The notes under the pieces are model-generated. The model was given only the letters and a program-made list of their open reading frames with translations, did not search any database and was not told the origin of the DNA. A stretch of 41,750 bases of DNA, taken from contig RZZR01000008.1 of NCBI GenBank assembly GCA_009929795.1, positions 1 through 41,750 on the forward strand, in the 5' to 3' direction. Made by a program: the position numbers and the translations under genes. The stretch comes from Deltaproteobacteria bacterium. Its GTDB lineage: Bacteria; Desulfobacterota; Desulfovibrionia; Desulfovibrionales; Desulfomicrobiaceae. This document shows positions 18,950 to 28,754 of the stretch, one piece after another; the stretch's first letter is position 1, and each line of letters begins with the position of its first letter.

Positions 18950-20323
18950 TCAATTCTCGGCCAGCCACTCGGCCAGAGGGCCTTCGAATTCCCGACGGAT
19001 TCTCTCCAGTCCCTCGGGGTTTTCGGCCTCGAAGCGCATGACCAGAACGGGCTGGGTGTTGGAGGCCCGAAGCAGCCCCCAGCCGTCGGAATGGTTGACC
19101 CGAATCCCGTCCAGGGTGGAGACCATGTTCGCCGGATAGGTCGAGGTGAAAAGGGCCTGAGCCCGGCCGACGATCTCGACCTTGCGTTCTTCGGGGCATT
19201 CAATGCGGATTTCGGGAGTGGAAACCGTGGACGGCCAGGAGTCCAGGGCTTGGCTCAAGGGAGGGGCATCCCGGCCTCCCAGGAGTTCGGCCAGACGGAG
19301 GGCCGCGTACAGGGCGTCGTCGAATCCAAAATAGCGGTCGGCGAAGAACATGTGCCCGCTCATCTCTCCGGCCAGCATGGCGTCGGTTTCCTGCATCCTG
19401 GCCTTGACCAGGGAGTGGCCGGTTTTCCACATCTCAGGTTTTCCCCCGTTCTCGGCAATGTCTTTAAACAGGAGATGGGAGCATTTGACGTCAGCGATGA
19501 CGGTGCCTCCGGGGCGAGCGGCCAGGGCCTTGCGGGCATAGAGGGCCAGGAGGCGGTCGCCGTAAAGGACATCCCCGTTTTCGTCCAAAACACCGATGCG
19601 GTCGGCGTCTCCGTCCAGTCCGATGCCGGCCATGGCCCCGTGTTCCAGGACGGCCCGGCGGAGATCAACGAGGTTCTCGGGCACGGTGGGGTCGGGGTGG
19701 TGATTGGGGAAGTTACCATCCGGTCGGCAGAAAAGAGGCACGACCTCGACTCCGGCCCGTGACAGGAGCTCGGCGCAGATTTCGCCTCCGGTGCCGTTGC
19801 CTCCGTCCACGACCAGCCGGATCGGACGCTCAAGGCCGATGTGGTTGGCCAAGTGGTCGAGATAGTCTGGAACGATGTCCAGCTCTGAAGCCACGGCAGA
19901 GCCGGTGGCAAAGGTCCCGGACTCCATGATGGTCCTGATTTCCTGAATCTGTTCGGCGAAGATGGTTCCCGGGCCGGACCAGATCTTGAACCCGTTGTAT
20001 TCTGGGGGGTTGTGGCTGGCCGTGATCATGACTCCGGCGGCCAAATCCAAGCGTTTGACGGCGTAATACAGAAGCGGGGTGGGCACCTGGTTCAAAACGG
20101 TGACATGGACGCCGGTGGACATGAGGCCGCTGACTAGAGAGGTCTGGTAGCCGGGTGAAGAGTGGCGGCAGTCGTGGCCGACCACGGCCCGATTTTGGCC
20201 CCGATTCAGAAAGAAGGTCCCGCAGGCTTGGCCCAGGGTCTCCACCCATTCGGGATCGAAATCCCGGTCGACGATGCCCCGGATGTCGTATTCCTTGAAA
20301 ACCCTTGGATTGATTGGCTTCAT
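18950..20323 (-). CDS. Phosphomannomutase/phosphoglucomutase
   Basis: Alpha-D-phosphohexomutase that interconverts hexose-6-phosphate and hexose-1-phosphate for surface polysaccharide precursors. The 457-aa product has the phosphoserine loop TASHNP (Ser103), the metal loop DGDADR near residue 247, the sugar-specificity loop GEMSGHMFF (the GEMSGH form is typical of dual mannose/glucose enzymes such as AlgC) and the phosphate-binding RASNTQP near the C-terminus. The ATG at 20323 begins the family pattern PRVFKEYDIRG; an upstream in-frame start at 20431 has no such support. GGGAG lies nine bases upstream. Confidence 0.94.
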   Translation of the reverse strand: MKPINPRVFKEYDIRGIVDRDFDPEWVETLGQACGTFFLNRGQNRAVVGHDCRHSSPGYQTSLVSGLMSTGVHVTVLNQVPTPLLYYAVKRLDLAAGVMITASHNPPEYNGFKIWSGPGTIFAEQIQEIRTIMESGTFATGSAVASELDIVPDYLDHLANHIGLERPIRLVVDGGNGTGGEICAELLSRAGVEVVPLFCRPDGNFPNHHPDPTVPENLVDLRRAVLEHGAMAGIGLDGDADRIGVLDENGDVLYGDRLLALYARKALAARPGGTVIADVKCSHLLFKDIAENGGKPEMWKTGHSLVKARMQETDAMLAGEMSGHMFFADRYFGFDDALYAALRLAELLGGRDAPPLSQALDSWPSTVSTPEIRIECPEERKVEIVGRAQALFTSTYPANMVSTLDGIRVNHSDGWGLLRASNTQPVLVMRFEAENPEGLERIRREFEGPLAEWLAEN

Positions 20324-20457
20324 GAGGCGTGTCTCCCGGAAATGACCTGATGTATTCGAAGGCCGATGTGTACGTAGGGAGGCGGTGAAGGTCAAACTGT
20401 TGTTCTTGTCACCGGTTTTCCTTGACCTCACCCCAGTGCTCCTTTAGGCTCATTTGC

Positions 20458-21543
20458 ATGAACTGGGACTGGGAAAAACTACAGAACAAGCGGCAGAGGC
20501 AAGGCGGCGGCACACCCCCGCCATTTCAGCCCGACATGAACCAGTGGAAGGACCGCCTTCCCAACCTGCGCAATTTTCGAATGCCGGGTGGGAAACTTCT
20601 GGTGCTCCTGCTGGTCCTATTGTGGGCTGCGAGCGGCATCTACATCGTCGAGCCCGACGAGGTGGGCGTGGTCCAGCGATTCGGGGCCTATGACCGGACG
20701 ACTCAGCCGGGACCCCATTATCACATCCCCTTTCCGGTGGAGTCTGTGAAAACCCCGAAGGTCAAGAAGGTCCAGCGGGTCGAAATAGGATTCCGAAGCG
20801 GGTCGAACACCCTGGGCTTCTTTCCGGATCAGGTCAGGCTTTTGCCCGAGGAATCCCTGATGCTGACCGGTGACGAGAACATCGTCGATGTTCAGTTCAT
20901 CGTTCAGTTCAAGATCAAGAACCCCGAGGACTATCTGTTCGTCATCAGTAATCCTGAGAAATCGGTCAAGGACGTGGCCGAGGCGGCCATGCGCAAGGTC
21001 ATCGGCTTCAACAAGATCGACGCCGTCCTGACAGCCGAGAAATTCGCCGTCCAGAACATGACCAGGGAACTCATGCAGACCATTCTCGACCAATACCAGA
21101 GCGGCATAGAAATCATGGCCGTTCAGCTCCAGGACGTGCATCCACCCCGAGAGGTGATCGACGCCTTCAAGGACGTGGCCAGCGCCAAGGAAGACAAGAG
21201 CCGGTTCATCAACGAGGCCGAGGCCTACAGTAACGACCTCCTGCCCAAGACCAGGGGGGAGGTGGCCGGCATCGTCAACCAGGCCGAAGGCTACAAACAA
21301 TCGGTCGTCAACAACGCTCTTGGTGAAACGTCAAGATTCCTGGCCGTACTGGCTGAATACAACAAGGCCAAGGACGTGACCCGGAAGCGTTTGCATCTCG
21401 ATACTATGCAGGAGATCTTCTCGCACCAGGGCAATTCCAAGCTGATTCTGGATCAGAAGGCCATGGATCGGGTCCTGCCACTATTGCCGTTGCAAGGTGG
21501 CTTCACGGGGACGCCCGGACAGGTCAAGGGAGGTGCCCAATGA
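20458..21543 (+). CDS. hflK: FtsH protease modulator HflK
   Basis: SPFH/prohibitin-type membrane protein that with HflC forms a cage around the FtsH protease. The 361-aa product has a Gly/Pro-rich cytoplasmic N-terminus, one membrane helix (about 47-65, KLLVLLLVLLWAASGIYIV), then the Band 7 domain beginning EPDEVGVVQRFG with AEAYSNDLLPKTRGEV in the helical arm. The ATG at 20458 (MNWDWEKLQ) matches family N-termini; the in-frame start 36 bases upstream has no support. It overlaps hflC by an ATGA junction. Confidence 0.95.
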   Translation: MNWDWEKLQNKRQRQGGGTPPPFQPDMNQWKDRLPNLRNFRMPGGKLLVLLLVLLWAASGIYIVEPDEVGVVQRFGAYDRTTQPGPHYHIPFPVESVKTPKVKKVQRVEIGFRSGSNTLGFFPDQVRLLPEESLMLTGDENIVDVQFIVQFKIKNPEDYLFVISNPEKSVKDVAEAAMRKVIGFNKIDAVLTAEKFAVQNMTRELMQTILDQYQSGIEIMAVQLQDVHPPREVIDAFKDVASAKEDKSRFINEAEAYSNDLLPKTRGEVAGIVNQAEGYKQSVVNNALGETSRFLAVLAEYNKAKDVTRKRLHLDTMQEIFSHQGNSKLILDQKAMDRVLPLLPLQGGFTGTPGQVKGGAQ

Positions 21544-22415
21544 TGGATCGCAAAGCACCTCTTGTTGTGGCCCTGACGGTTCTGGTCGGGCTCTTCCTCG
21601 TTCTTCAGGCCGCTTTCGTGGTTGACCAGACCGAGCGGGCCATCGTCCTCCAGCTGGGCAAGCCTGTGTCCGGCATGGACGAGGGGTTGGAGCCGGGACT
21701 GCATTTCAAGATTCCCTTCGTTCAAAACGTGGTATTCTTCGACCATCGTCTTCTCGAGTACGATGCCCCGGCCGCCGAGATTCTCACCTTGGACAAGAAG
21801 AATCTTGTGGTCGACAATTTCACTCGCTGGAGGATCAAGAATCCTCTGCTCTTCTATGAGACTTTGAACAACATCGACAGCGGTCAGGCTAGGCTGAACG
21901 ATATCATATATGCTGAATTGCGCGTGGCCTTGGGGCGGTTCACCCTCACAGAGGTGGTCGCCAGCGAGCGGAGCGGGATCATGGAGGAAGTCACGGCCAG
22001 GACCCATGAACTTCTGAAAGACTATGGGATCGAAGTTATCGATGTCCGCATCAAACGAACCGATCTGCCGCCCGAGAACCGACAGGCCATCTTCGGACGG
22101 ATGCGGGCCGAACGAGAGCGCCAAGCCAAGCAGTACCGTTCTGAAGGCCGCGAGGAAGCGGCCAAGATCACGACCGGAGCCGATAGGGAAAGAACCGTTC
22201 TTTTGGCCGAGGCCCGAAGAAAGGCCCAGGAACTCAAGGGCGATGGCGACGCCAACGCCACGGAGATTTTTGCCAAGGCCCTGTCGCAGGATCCGGAGTT
22301 CTATGCCTTTCAGAAGAGTCTTGAGGCCTATCGCGAGGGATTCAGGGACAAGACCGAATTCGTGTTTACGCCCGACAACCAGTTCCTGCGTTATTTAGAA
22401 AAGGACACCCCGTAG
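21540..22415 (+). CDS. hflC: FtsH protease modulator HflC
   Basis: Partner of HflK in the SPFH complex that controls FtsH access to membrane substrates. The 291-aa product has an N-terminal membrane segment (about 8-28, VVALTVLVGLFLVLQAAFVV), the Band 7 domain starting VDQTERAIVLQLG, and the conserved RIKRTDLPPENRQAIFGRM and SQDPEFYAFQKSLEAY stretches. It is translationally coupled to hflK and followed by a strong terminator. Confidence 0.95.
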   Translation: MMDRKAPLVVALTVLVGLFLVLQAAFVVDQTERAIVLQLGKPVSGMDEGLEPGLHFKIPFVQNVVFFDHRLLEYDAPAAEILTLDKKNLVVDNFTRWRIKNPLLFYETLNNIDSGQARLNDIIYAELRVALGRFTLTEVVASERSGIMEEVTARTHELLKDYGIEVIDVRIKRTDLPPENRQAIFGRMRAERERQAKQYRSEGREEAAKITTGADRERTVLLAEARRKAQELKGDGDANATEIFAKALSQDPEFYAFQKSLEAYREGFRDKTEFVFTPDNQFLRYLEKDTP

Positions 22416-22442
22416 GGATTTGTATCATCGACGGACGTCAAG

Positions 22443-22483
22443 GGTCCCGGTCATGCTACTTGCACGGCCGGGACCTTTTTTTT
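22443..22483 (+). terminator. Intrinsic terminator after hflC
   Basis: GGTCCCGG (22443-22450) and CCGGGACC (22468-22475) form a perfect 8-bp stem, followed by eight Ts, 28 bases after the hflC stop. Confidence 0.9.
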
Positions 22484-22523
22484 GTTTGTGGCAAGGTGCC
22501 TGCCGGTCGGTCGTCAGATCCGG

Positions 22524-23354
22524 TCAGAGAAAGAGGAGCAGGGATACGGCCATGACGACCATGCCCGCGATGAGGCCGTAGATGCAGTGGTGAGGGTGGC
22601 CGTATTCCCGGGCCGCAGGCAGCAGTTCGTCCAGGGAGATGAAGACCATGATTCCGGCCACGGAAGCGAAGAGAAGCCCGAAAACGGCCGGGGTGAAGAA
22701 AGGCATGATGAGCAGGAACGCGGCCAAGGCCCCGACCGGTTCGGCCAGCCCCGAGAGAAAGGAGAGGCCGAAGGCCTTTTTCCGGCTGCCAGTGGCATAG
22801 AAGATAGGGACGGACACGGCGATGCCCTCGGGAATGTTGTGGATGGCCACGGCCACGGCAATGGCCACACCCAGAGCCGGGTCGCTCAGGGCGGCGGTGA
22901 AGGTGGCCATGCCCTCGGGGAAGTTGTGGATGGCGATGGCCAGGGCGGCCAAGGTTCCTGTGCGCTTGAGTTTTCCGAAGTCGTGGGCCTCGTTTTTTGG
23001 CAGCTTGGACAGGCAGCTGTCCATTTCCTCGATGGTATGGAGTTCGTGGGGGTTTTCATAGTCGGGCACGAGCTTGTCGATGAGGGCGATGAGGACCATG
23101 CCCCCGAAGAAAGCTAGAGCCGTGGCCCAGGCGCCCAGGGATTCGCCCCATTGGGTCGTCAGGGCTTCGCGGGCCTTGGTCAGGATCTCGACAAAGGAGA
23201 CGTAGATCATGACTCCGGCCGAAAAGCCCAGGGCCAGGGACAGGAAATTGGTGTTGGTCCGCCGGGTGAAGAAGGCCAGGGCTGAACCGATGCCGGTCGA
23301 CAATCCGGCCAGGGCGGTCAGTCCGAAGGCCAGGAGTATGGTTTGAGTGTCCAT
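22524..23354 (-). CDS. zupT: ZIP family zinc/metal transporter (ZupT type)
   Basis: Inner-membrane importer for zinc and related divalent metals. The 276-aa product has about eight membrane segments, with the two paired metal-site motifs AIHNFPEG in TM4 and AIHNIPEG in TM5, both expected for ZupT. The loop between the third and fourth segments is rich in His, Glu and Asp ([12 protein letters not shown]). It converges on hflC; the DUF401 gene lies upstream on the same strand, 46 bases away. Confidence 0.92.
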   Translation of the reverse strand: MDTQTILLAFGLTALAGLSTGIGSALAFFTRRTNTNFLSLALGFSAGVMIYVSFVEILTKAREALTTQWGESLGAWATALAFFGGMVLIALIDKLVPDYENPHELHTIEEMDSCLSKLPKNEAHDFGKLKRTGTLAALAIAIHNFPEGMATFTAALSDPALGVAIAVAVAIHNIPEGIAVSVPIFYATGSRKKAFGLSFLSGLAEPVGALAAFLLIMPFFTPAVFGLLFASVAGIMVFISLDELLPAAREYGHPHHCIYGLIAGMVVMAVSLLLFL

Positions 23355-23400
23355 GGCCGAGTCATTCTTGAACGGGGTTCGGTTGTCAAGAATGGGATGA

Positions 23401-24678
23401 TCAACGGATCAGAACGAGAAAAAATAGTCCACCCAGCAGGGCGAAGGTCAGACAGGGGGCGACCAGCTGTCTCCAGGTCCGGGCTGCTTCAGCCCTGAAG
23501 AATTGACAGGTGAGGATGAAGCAGATGTGGATGGGCGAGATCATGACCCCGGTGAAACCCGCGAACGAGGCCAGAATGAGGAACGGAATGGTCTTGTCTT
23601 CTAAGCCGAGAGTATGGATGAGGCCAAGGAGCAGGGGAAAGGTCGAACCGACAAAGGCCACGTTGATGCCGGCGACCATGCCCACCAAAAAGGGCAGGAA
23701 CACGGCCGAGGCGATCAGTGCGGCGTTCCCCCCGGCGGAACGGGCCATGGCCTCGACCACGCCGGCGGCGGACAGGACGTCCTTGAAGACGAAGATGGCG
23801 GCGATGACCAGAAGCATGGACCATAGGCTTTTCTTGGCTAGGACGGCTCCGAGAAAGGTTGGGCCCAGGCCGTTCTGGATCATGACGCAGATAACGGCCA
23901 CGAACAAGGCGGCGATGACCCCGATCTCGAAGGCCAGGGTCGGGGCCAGAATCGGGATGAGCGATTCGAGGCCCACAGCCCCGATGATGGCCACTAGAAG
24001 GGGCAGTCCTTCGTAAAAGACTGCTCCCGGCCTCGGTCTAGGTCTGTTCGGGTCGGTCTTGGGGGTGGAGACGTCGAGCTTGCCAGGGCGCAGAAAGAAG
24101 AACCAGCCGATGCCAACCATGAACAACACGGCCGGCCAGGTTCTGGAGACAAAAGCCGAGATCGGGATGTCGGCCAGGGCCACGGTCAGGATGATGCCCG
24201 GATACAGGGGCCAGGCCAGTTCCCAGATATGCCGGAACCAATAGTTGATCAGGGCCTGTTGGGCGCTGGAGACGGCCATGCCTTCGGAGGCGGTTTTGAT
24301 CATGGGAGCGGAGAAGATGGCCCCGCCAGGCATGGGCAGGAGCCCGATGAGGGCCGGGAAGAAGACCAGCCTGAGCCTGGGCCGGGTCAGGTAGCCGGAC
24401 AGGGCAGCCATGAGCCGCCGGGACTGGCCGGACCGCTCCAGGGCGTCGGAGAGCATGAGAATGAGGCCGACAATGAGGGCCAGCAGGAGGAATTTCTCGT
24501 CGGTCAGGGCCAGGGCCGAAGCCTGAACAATTCCTCTGGGTCCGATTCCAAAGAGGAGGCCAAGGGTCATGGCTCCGCAGAGGATGGATAGGCCGAGGGA
24601 GAGCCTGAGCCGAACTCCGGCGAGCATGACGGCAAAGGCGGCCAGGACTTTGGCGAAGGGTGCGAAGGCGACGAGCAT
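23401..24678 (-). CDS. DUF401 family membrane protein
   Basis: Polytopic inner-membrane protein of 425 aa with roughly eleven to twelve hydrophobic segments and the [15 protein letters not shown] motif typical of the DUF401 family, which belongs to the larger group of ion-transporter-like permeases. The substrate is unknown. The Gly-rich loop PMPGG and the late [14 protein letters not shown] resemble the paired re-entrant regions of such carriers. The gene is transcribed toward zupT and could be in one unit with it. A 268-base divergent gap separates it from the histidine kinase gene. Confidence 0.83.
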   Translation of the reverse strand: MLVAFAPFAKVLAAFAVMLAGVRLRLSLGLSILCGAMTLGLLFGIGPRGIVQASALALTDEKFLLLALIVGLILMLSDALERSGQSRRLMAALSGYLTRPRLRLVFFPALIGLLPMPGGAIFSAPMIKTASEGMAVSSAQQALINYWFRHIWELAWPLYPGIILTVALADIPISAFVSRTWPAVLFMVGIGWFFFLRPGKLDVSTPKTDPNRPRPRPGAVFYEGLPLLVAIIGAVGLESLIPILAPTLAFEIGVIAALFVAVICVMIQNGLGPTFLGAVLAKKSLWSMLLVIAAIFVFKDVLSAAGVVEAMARSAGGNAALIASAVFLPFLVGMVAGINVAFVGSTFPLLLGLIHTLGLEDKTIPFLILASFAGFTGVMISPIHICFILTCQFFRAEAARTWRQLVAPCLTFALLGGLFFLVLIR

Positions 24679-24887
24679 TGACGGATGCCTGTTCGTTATT
24701 GCGGTGACTGGGGTGGGCGGCTGAAATATTCAAGGACTGGCCGCGTTCCGTGGGACACGGAAATGGGGCCTGTAGCCGGGGAAGTCAAGACGGACTTCAT
24801 TGCCAGCAAATCCTGGTGTATTTGGCGACAAGGATGTCCAGACTGTGGCAAGTTCCTGTCTTTCAAGTGTCCTTTCGGATTCGGCGT

Positions 24888-24915
24888 TTGACACCCGATT
24901 CCGGAAGCGGATACA
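24888..24915 (+). promoter_or_regulatory. Candidate promoter for the histidine kinase gene
   Basis: TTGACA at 24888-24893, a 16-base spacer and GATACA at 24910-24915. It lies about 30 bases before the ATG at 24947 and supports that start. Confidence 0.45.
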
Positions 24916-24946
24916 GAAAAGGCAGGGTTGGGCTCGGCTAGTCGGC

Positions 24947-27838
24947 ATGGTCCGAGATGAACTCGCGTTGTCTGATCTATTTTTTGCCACGAGGCGTTCA
25001 GTGTCGAATCGACTTCCTCAGATTTCCCTACGCATGACCATGGTGGTCGCCATCGCCTTGGTGGCCTTGGTGGCTGTGGCCCTGGTGGGTTTTGTATCCC
25101 AGCGCCAGGGCCGGGTGGCCGTCAACGACGTGGCCGGACAACTGGCATCGGAGATCGCGGCTCGAATCCACGATCATCTTGTCCATTTTCTGAAGGCGCC
25201 CGTTCTGGTCAATGCCGAGAACGCCCAGGCCCTGGTTTGTCCAGGGATGACGGATCCGGAGTCGATCGAGAGGCATTTTCAGAACCAGGTCAGGATGTTC
25301 AGCTCGGTCTCCAGTATCTCCTTCGGCAATGATCGAGGCGGCTTGGTCAACAGCGGCCGTGATCCAATCGACGGTTCCAAATATGTCATTGTCACTGAGG
25401 GGTTCGCGGCCGGAGCGTTTCGCAAGTTTGCCGCGCACGAGTCCGGAAAACGCGGGGATTTGCTGACGGAGCTCTCCCATTTCGACGCCCGGAACCGGTC
25501 CTGGTACGTGAAGGCCGTTGAGGCCGGTGGTCCTGTCTGGAGTGACATCTATGTGCTTTTCACCGGTCAAGACATGACCATTTCTTTGAGCAGGCCGCTC
25601 TTCAACGAGAACGGAGCCCTGTTGGGAGTGACGACGGCCGACATCTTCCTCTCCCAGATCGGAGCCTTTCTGGAAGGGCTCGAAATCGGTAAGTCAGGGC
25701 TGGCATTCGTTTTTGAGCGATCGGGTCTTTTGGTGGCGACGTCCGAGAGGGAGCGTCCCTTTATTTTGGCCGATGGGGCTGGGGAGCGGCTTGCGGCGAC
25801 CAATAGCCAGAGTCCGTTCGTCCGGGAGGCGGTCCGGGTTCTTCTCGATCAAAACGACGGTGACCTTTATGGCGTCACGGATGCTCGGATGTTGTTCACG
25901 GCCGAAGGGGAGCGTTGTTTTTCGGTAATCAGGCAGGTCAGGGACCAGTACGGCATCGACTGGCTCATCGGGGTGGTCGTTCCTGAATCGGACTTCACGG
26001 CCGCCATCGAATCCGGCAATCGTTGGGCTTTTCTGATTATGGCCTCAGCCCTTGTCCTGGCCCTTGCAATCGGGCTAATCATCACCAGGAGGATCTCCGG
26101 ACCTCTTCTTCTTCTGAACGCCTCGGCCAGGCTCCTTTCCCGGGGGGAAGAGCCTCCAGCCATGCCCGAGGACGGGCCGATCAGGGAGATCGCCGAATTG
26201 GGGCATTCCTTCAACCGGATGGCCGCCCGTTTGCGCACAACCATGGACGGGTTGAACCGGGAGGTCGCGGAGCGTCGCCAGGCTGAAGAGTTGATGCGGG
26301 AGAGCGAGGAACGCTATCGGAGCCTGTTCGAGAACAATCATGTAGTCATGCTCATCGTCGACCCTGAGACAGGGGATGTGGTCGAGGCCAACCCGGCGGC
26401 CGAAGAGTATTACGGATGGTCGAGAGAGACGCTGACGGCCAAAAAGATTTTTGAGATCAACACGGCCGAGCCGGAGACGATCCGGGCCAGGATGGCCGAG
26501 GCGGCCCGGATGGGATCTCACAACCGATTCGAATTCCGCCATCGTCTGGCCGACGGGCAAATTCGGGACGTGGAGGTCTTCAGCGGACCCATTGTCAGAG
26601 AAGGTCGTCGGGCCCTCTACTCCATCATTCACGACATCTCGGTGAGGCGGCGGGCCGAGAGCGAGCGGGAGGAACTCCAGCAGCAGCTCCATCAATCCCA
26701 GAAATTGCAGGCTGTGGGAACATTGGCCGGCGGAGTGGCTCACGATTTCAATAATCTGCTTCAGGCCATCGGCGGGTTCACCCAGGTTTTGCTTCGGCGC
26801 AATAGTACCTCTCAGGGCGACCGGGTGATGCTGAAAACCATCGAACGGTCCGTGGACCGGGCGGCCCAACTCGTCCGCAGGCTTTTGCTCTTCAGCCGGA
26901 AGGCCGAGGCCCGGAGGGCTCCAATCGACCTGAACAGGGCCGTGCGGGATGCCTCCAAGATCCTGGAGCGAACCATTTCCCGCATGGTCCGGATCGAGTT
27001 CCGGCTGGCCGAGAACGCCTGGCCGATCCTGGCCGATCCTGTCCAGCTGGAGCAGGTTCTTCTGAACCTGGGCATCAACTCGGCCGACGCCATGCCCGGA
27101 GGGGGGATCATGACCATCGGCACGGAGAACGTCGTGTTCTACGGCGGGTCGTCGTCCGAGTCGGAGGCTGCGGGACTGCGCGGTTCCTATGTCCGATTGA
27201 CCGTGGCCGACACCGGTGTGGGCATGGATCAGGAGACCATGGACCACATGTATGACCCATTTTTTACCACCAAGGCCTTGGATAAGGGCACCGGCCTTGG
27301 TCTGGCCTCGGTCTACGGCATCGTCAAGGGGCATGGCGGAGCCATCACCTGCCAGAGTGGGCCGGGCCGGGGGACGACCTTTGACATCTACCTTCCGGCA
27401 GAAAAGGACAAGGAGCCCGAGCCTCAGGACGTTGCCGACGATGTCCCCCAGGCCGGGGGAGGCCCGGAAACAGTGCTGGTGGTGGACGACGAGGAGGACA
27501 TCCGGGAGGTCTCGACCATGGTTTTGGAAGAGCACGGGTACACGGTCCTGACCGCCGAGAGCGGTGAGCAGGCCCTGGAGGTCTTCGCCTCGAACCGGGA
27601 ACGCATCGACCTGGTCATGCTCGACCTGGGCATGCCGGGCATGGGCGGGCACCGCTGTCTCCAGTCCCTGCTGGAGATGGATCCCGGAGTCAGGGTCCTC
27701 GTTGCCAGCGGCTACTCGGCCACGGGCCTCATACGAGATACCATGGAGGCCGGGGCCGCGGACTATATCACCAAGCCCTACCGCATAGAGGAACTGCTGA
27801 GCAAGATCCGTGAGATCCTGGGGGCCGGACCTAGTTGA
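24947..27838 (+). CDS. Hybrid sensor histidine kinase (Cache-HAMP-PAS-HisKA-HATPase-REC)
   Basis: Inner-membrane sensor of 963 aa. From the ATG at 24947: a membrane segment at about 30-50, a periplasmic Cache sensor domain (about 55-355, with RNRSWYVKAVEAGGPVWSD), a second membrane segment at about 360-380, HAMP (381-440), PAS (452-570), HisKA with phospho-acceptor His599 in GGVAHDFNN, an ATPase domain with N-box near 707 and GTGLGLASVYG near 781, and a C-terminal receiver with phospho-acceptor Asp893 in VMLDLGMPG. The GGVAHDFNN type is common in hybrid kinases that control metabolism or chemosensing. No Hpt or DNA-binding regulator gene is adjacent, so it is an orphan. The start is uncertain: a TTG frame reaches back to 24800, and 25034 is another ATG. 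Its stop overlaps the convergent secreted-protein gene by eight bases. Confidence 0.9.
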   Translation: MVRDELALSDLFFATRRSVSNRLPQISLRMTMVVAIALVALVAVALVGFVSQRQGRVAVNDVAGQLASEIAARIHDHLVHFLKAPVLVNAENAQALVCPGMTDPESIERHFQNQVRMFSSVSSISFGNDRGGLVNSGRDPIDGSKYVIVTEGFAAGAFRKFAAHESGKRGDLLTELSHFDARNRSWYVKAVEAGGPVWSDIYVLFTGQDMTISLSRPLFNENGALLGVTTADIFLSQIGAFLEGLEIGKSGLAFVFERSGLLVATSERERPFILADGAGERLAATNSQSPFVREAVRVLLDQNDGDLYGVTDARMLFTAEGERCFSVIRQVRDQYGIDWLIGVVVPESDFTAAIESGNRWAFLIMASALVLALAIGLIITRRISGPLLLLNASARLLSRGEEPPAMPEDGPIREIAELGHSFNRMAARLRTTMDGLNREVAERRQAEELMRESEERYRSLFENNHVVMLIVDPETGDVVEANPAAEEYYGWSRETLTAKKIFEINTAEPETIRARMAEAARMGSHNRFEFRHRLADGQIRDVEVFSGPIVREGRRALYSIIHDISVRRRAESEREELQQQLHQSQKLQAVGTLAGGVAHDFNNLLQAIGGFTQVLLRRNSTSQGDRVMLKTIERSVDRAAQLVRRLLLFSRKAEARRAPIDLNRAVRDASKILERTISRMVRIEFRLAENAWPILADPVQLEQVLLNLGINSADAMPGGGIMTIGTENVVFYGGSSSESEAAGLRGSYVRLTVADTGVGMDQETMDHMYDPFFTTKALDKGTGLGLASVYGIVKGHGGAITCQSGPGRGTTFDIYLPAEKDKEPEPQDVADDVPQAGGGPETVLVVDDEEDIREVSTMVLEEHGYTVLTAESGEQALEVFASNRERIDLVMLDLGMPGMGGHRCLQSLLEMDPGVRVLVASGYSATGLIRDTMEAGAADYITKPYRIEELLSKIREILGAGPS

Positions 27839-28730
27839 GAAGCAGAAGCTGCATGGGCGCGGTCACCGAGCCGCCGGGTCCGGGCCAACCGGCCAGACGG
27901 GCCATCATCCACCAGAAAGCACGGCCCTTCTGGTTGCAGTTTAAGGCCCTGGAGTGGGCGCAAGAGCATGAGTCGCACAATTCGGAACCGGGATTGGCTG
28001 CACACCATTCGTTGGCCCAATTGCCACCGGAGTAATTGCACTCGTCGTTGGCCCCCAGATTCAAAAAATCCTGACCGTCCGGATTGTAGCGTTCGATGTC
28101 GGCGAAATCGAAGAGAACCTTGTTGTTGGCTCGGCAGTATGCGCGTATCTGTTCGTTCCGCTGATGCAGATTTCCGGAAGCACCGGAACCGTCGAGATGT
28201 CCGGTCATGTAAATGAACCGCATGGACGGAAATTCAGCTTCGAAGCTGCTCATGGTGTCCAGGTAGTTCTGAATATAGGCTTCGCTCCCTCCCGAAACTT
28301 GCCCGCACCATGACCACATCGAGAAGCCATACCGGCCGGTGGCGGCCACGCTTCGAGTTCTGTTTTTTCCTGATTCTCCTTCCCAATAGTCATCCGGTTG
28401 AATGTACGTTTCCGGTGGATTGCCGTCGTAAATTCGGAGGGCCGGCGGTGCTTCCTCGGGAGGCAGGCCTTCGCTCCCGCTTTCCCGGACGGCCACACTG
28501 TAGATGGGGTGGAGGGACTCCAGATTTTGGATGCCCGAGACGATCTGCGATCCGTGTGAGGTGTGGGCGTAGTGGAGGGTCAGTTCCTTGGCTTTTTCCA
28601 GCCAGTGGGGAGGAATCTTGGTGATGTCCGTACAGCGGTGATCGACGATGACGGCCCCGGCCCAGGCGGTCGAGGCAAGAGACAGCAGGGCCACTAAACA
28701 CAGGGCCAGACAGGAACGGACTTTGTTCAT
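27831..28730 (-). CDS. Secreted protein of unknown function with Cys-rich C-terminus
   Basis: The 299-aa product has a classical signal peptide (about 1-24, CLALCLVALLSLASTAWA) and no other membrane segment. The body contains LHYAHTSHGSQIVSGI, YGFSMWSWCGQVSGG and RFIYMTGHLDGSG, suggesting a folded enzyme-like domain with conserved His, Ser and Asp, but I cannot name the family. The C-terminal 75 residues hold a Cys cluster (NDECNY, NEWCAAN, ELCDSCSCAH, ALNCN) suited to disulfides. The last residues APMQLLLLN resemble the tail of the neighbouring beta-helix protein. It starts 24 bases after that gene and is probably cotranscribed with it. Confidence 0.8.
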   Translation of the reverse strand: MNKVRSCLALCLVALLSLASTAWAGAVIVDHRCTDITKIPPHWLEKAKELTLHYAHTSHGSQIVSGIQNLESLHPIYSVAVRESGSEGLPPEEAPPALRIYDGNPPETYIQPDDYWEGESGKNRTRSVAATGRYGFSMWSWCGQVSGGSEAYIQNYLDTMSSFEAEFPSMRFIYMTGHLDGSGASGNLHQRNEQIRAYCRANNKVLFDFADIERYNPDGQDFLNLGANDECNYSGGNWANEWCAANPGSELCDSCSCAHSRALNCNQKGRAFWWMMARLAGWPGPGGSVTAPMQLLLLN

Positions 28731-28754
28731 GGTCGTATCTCCTCAATGGGTGTG

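Noticed and set aside
24800-24946. TTG-initiated extension of the histidine kinase
   Set aside because: No Shine-Dalgarno, no family resemblance, and a candidate promoter lies inside this stretch.
26075-27652. 525-codon open frame antisense to the histidine kinase gene
   Set aside because: Same codon-bias artefact; the translated product has no recognisable motif and is rich in Gly, His and Pro.
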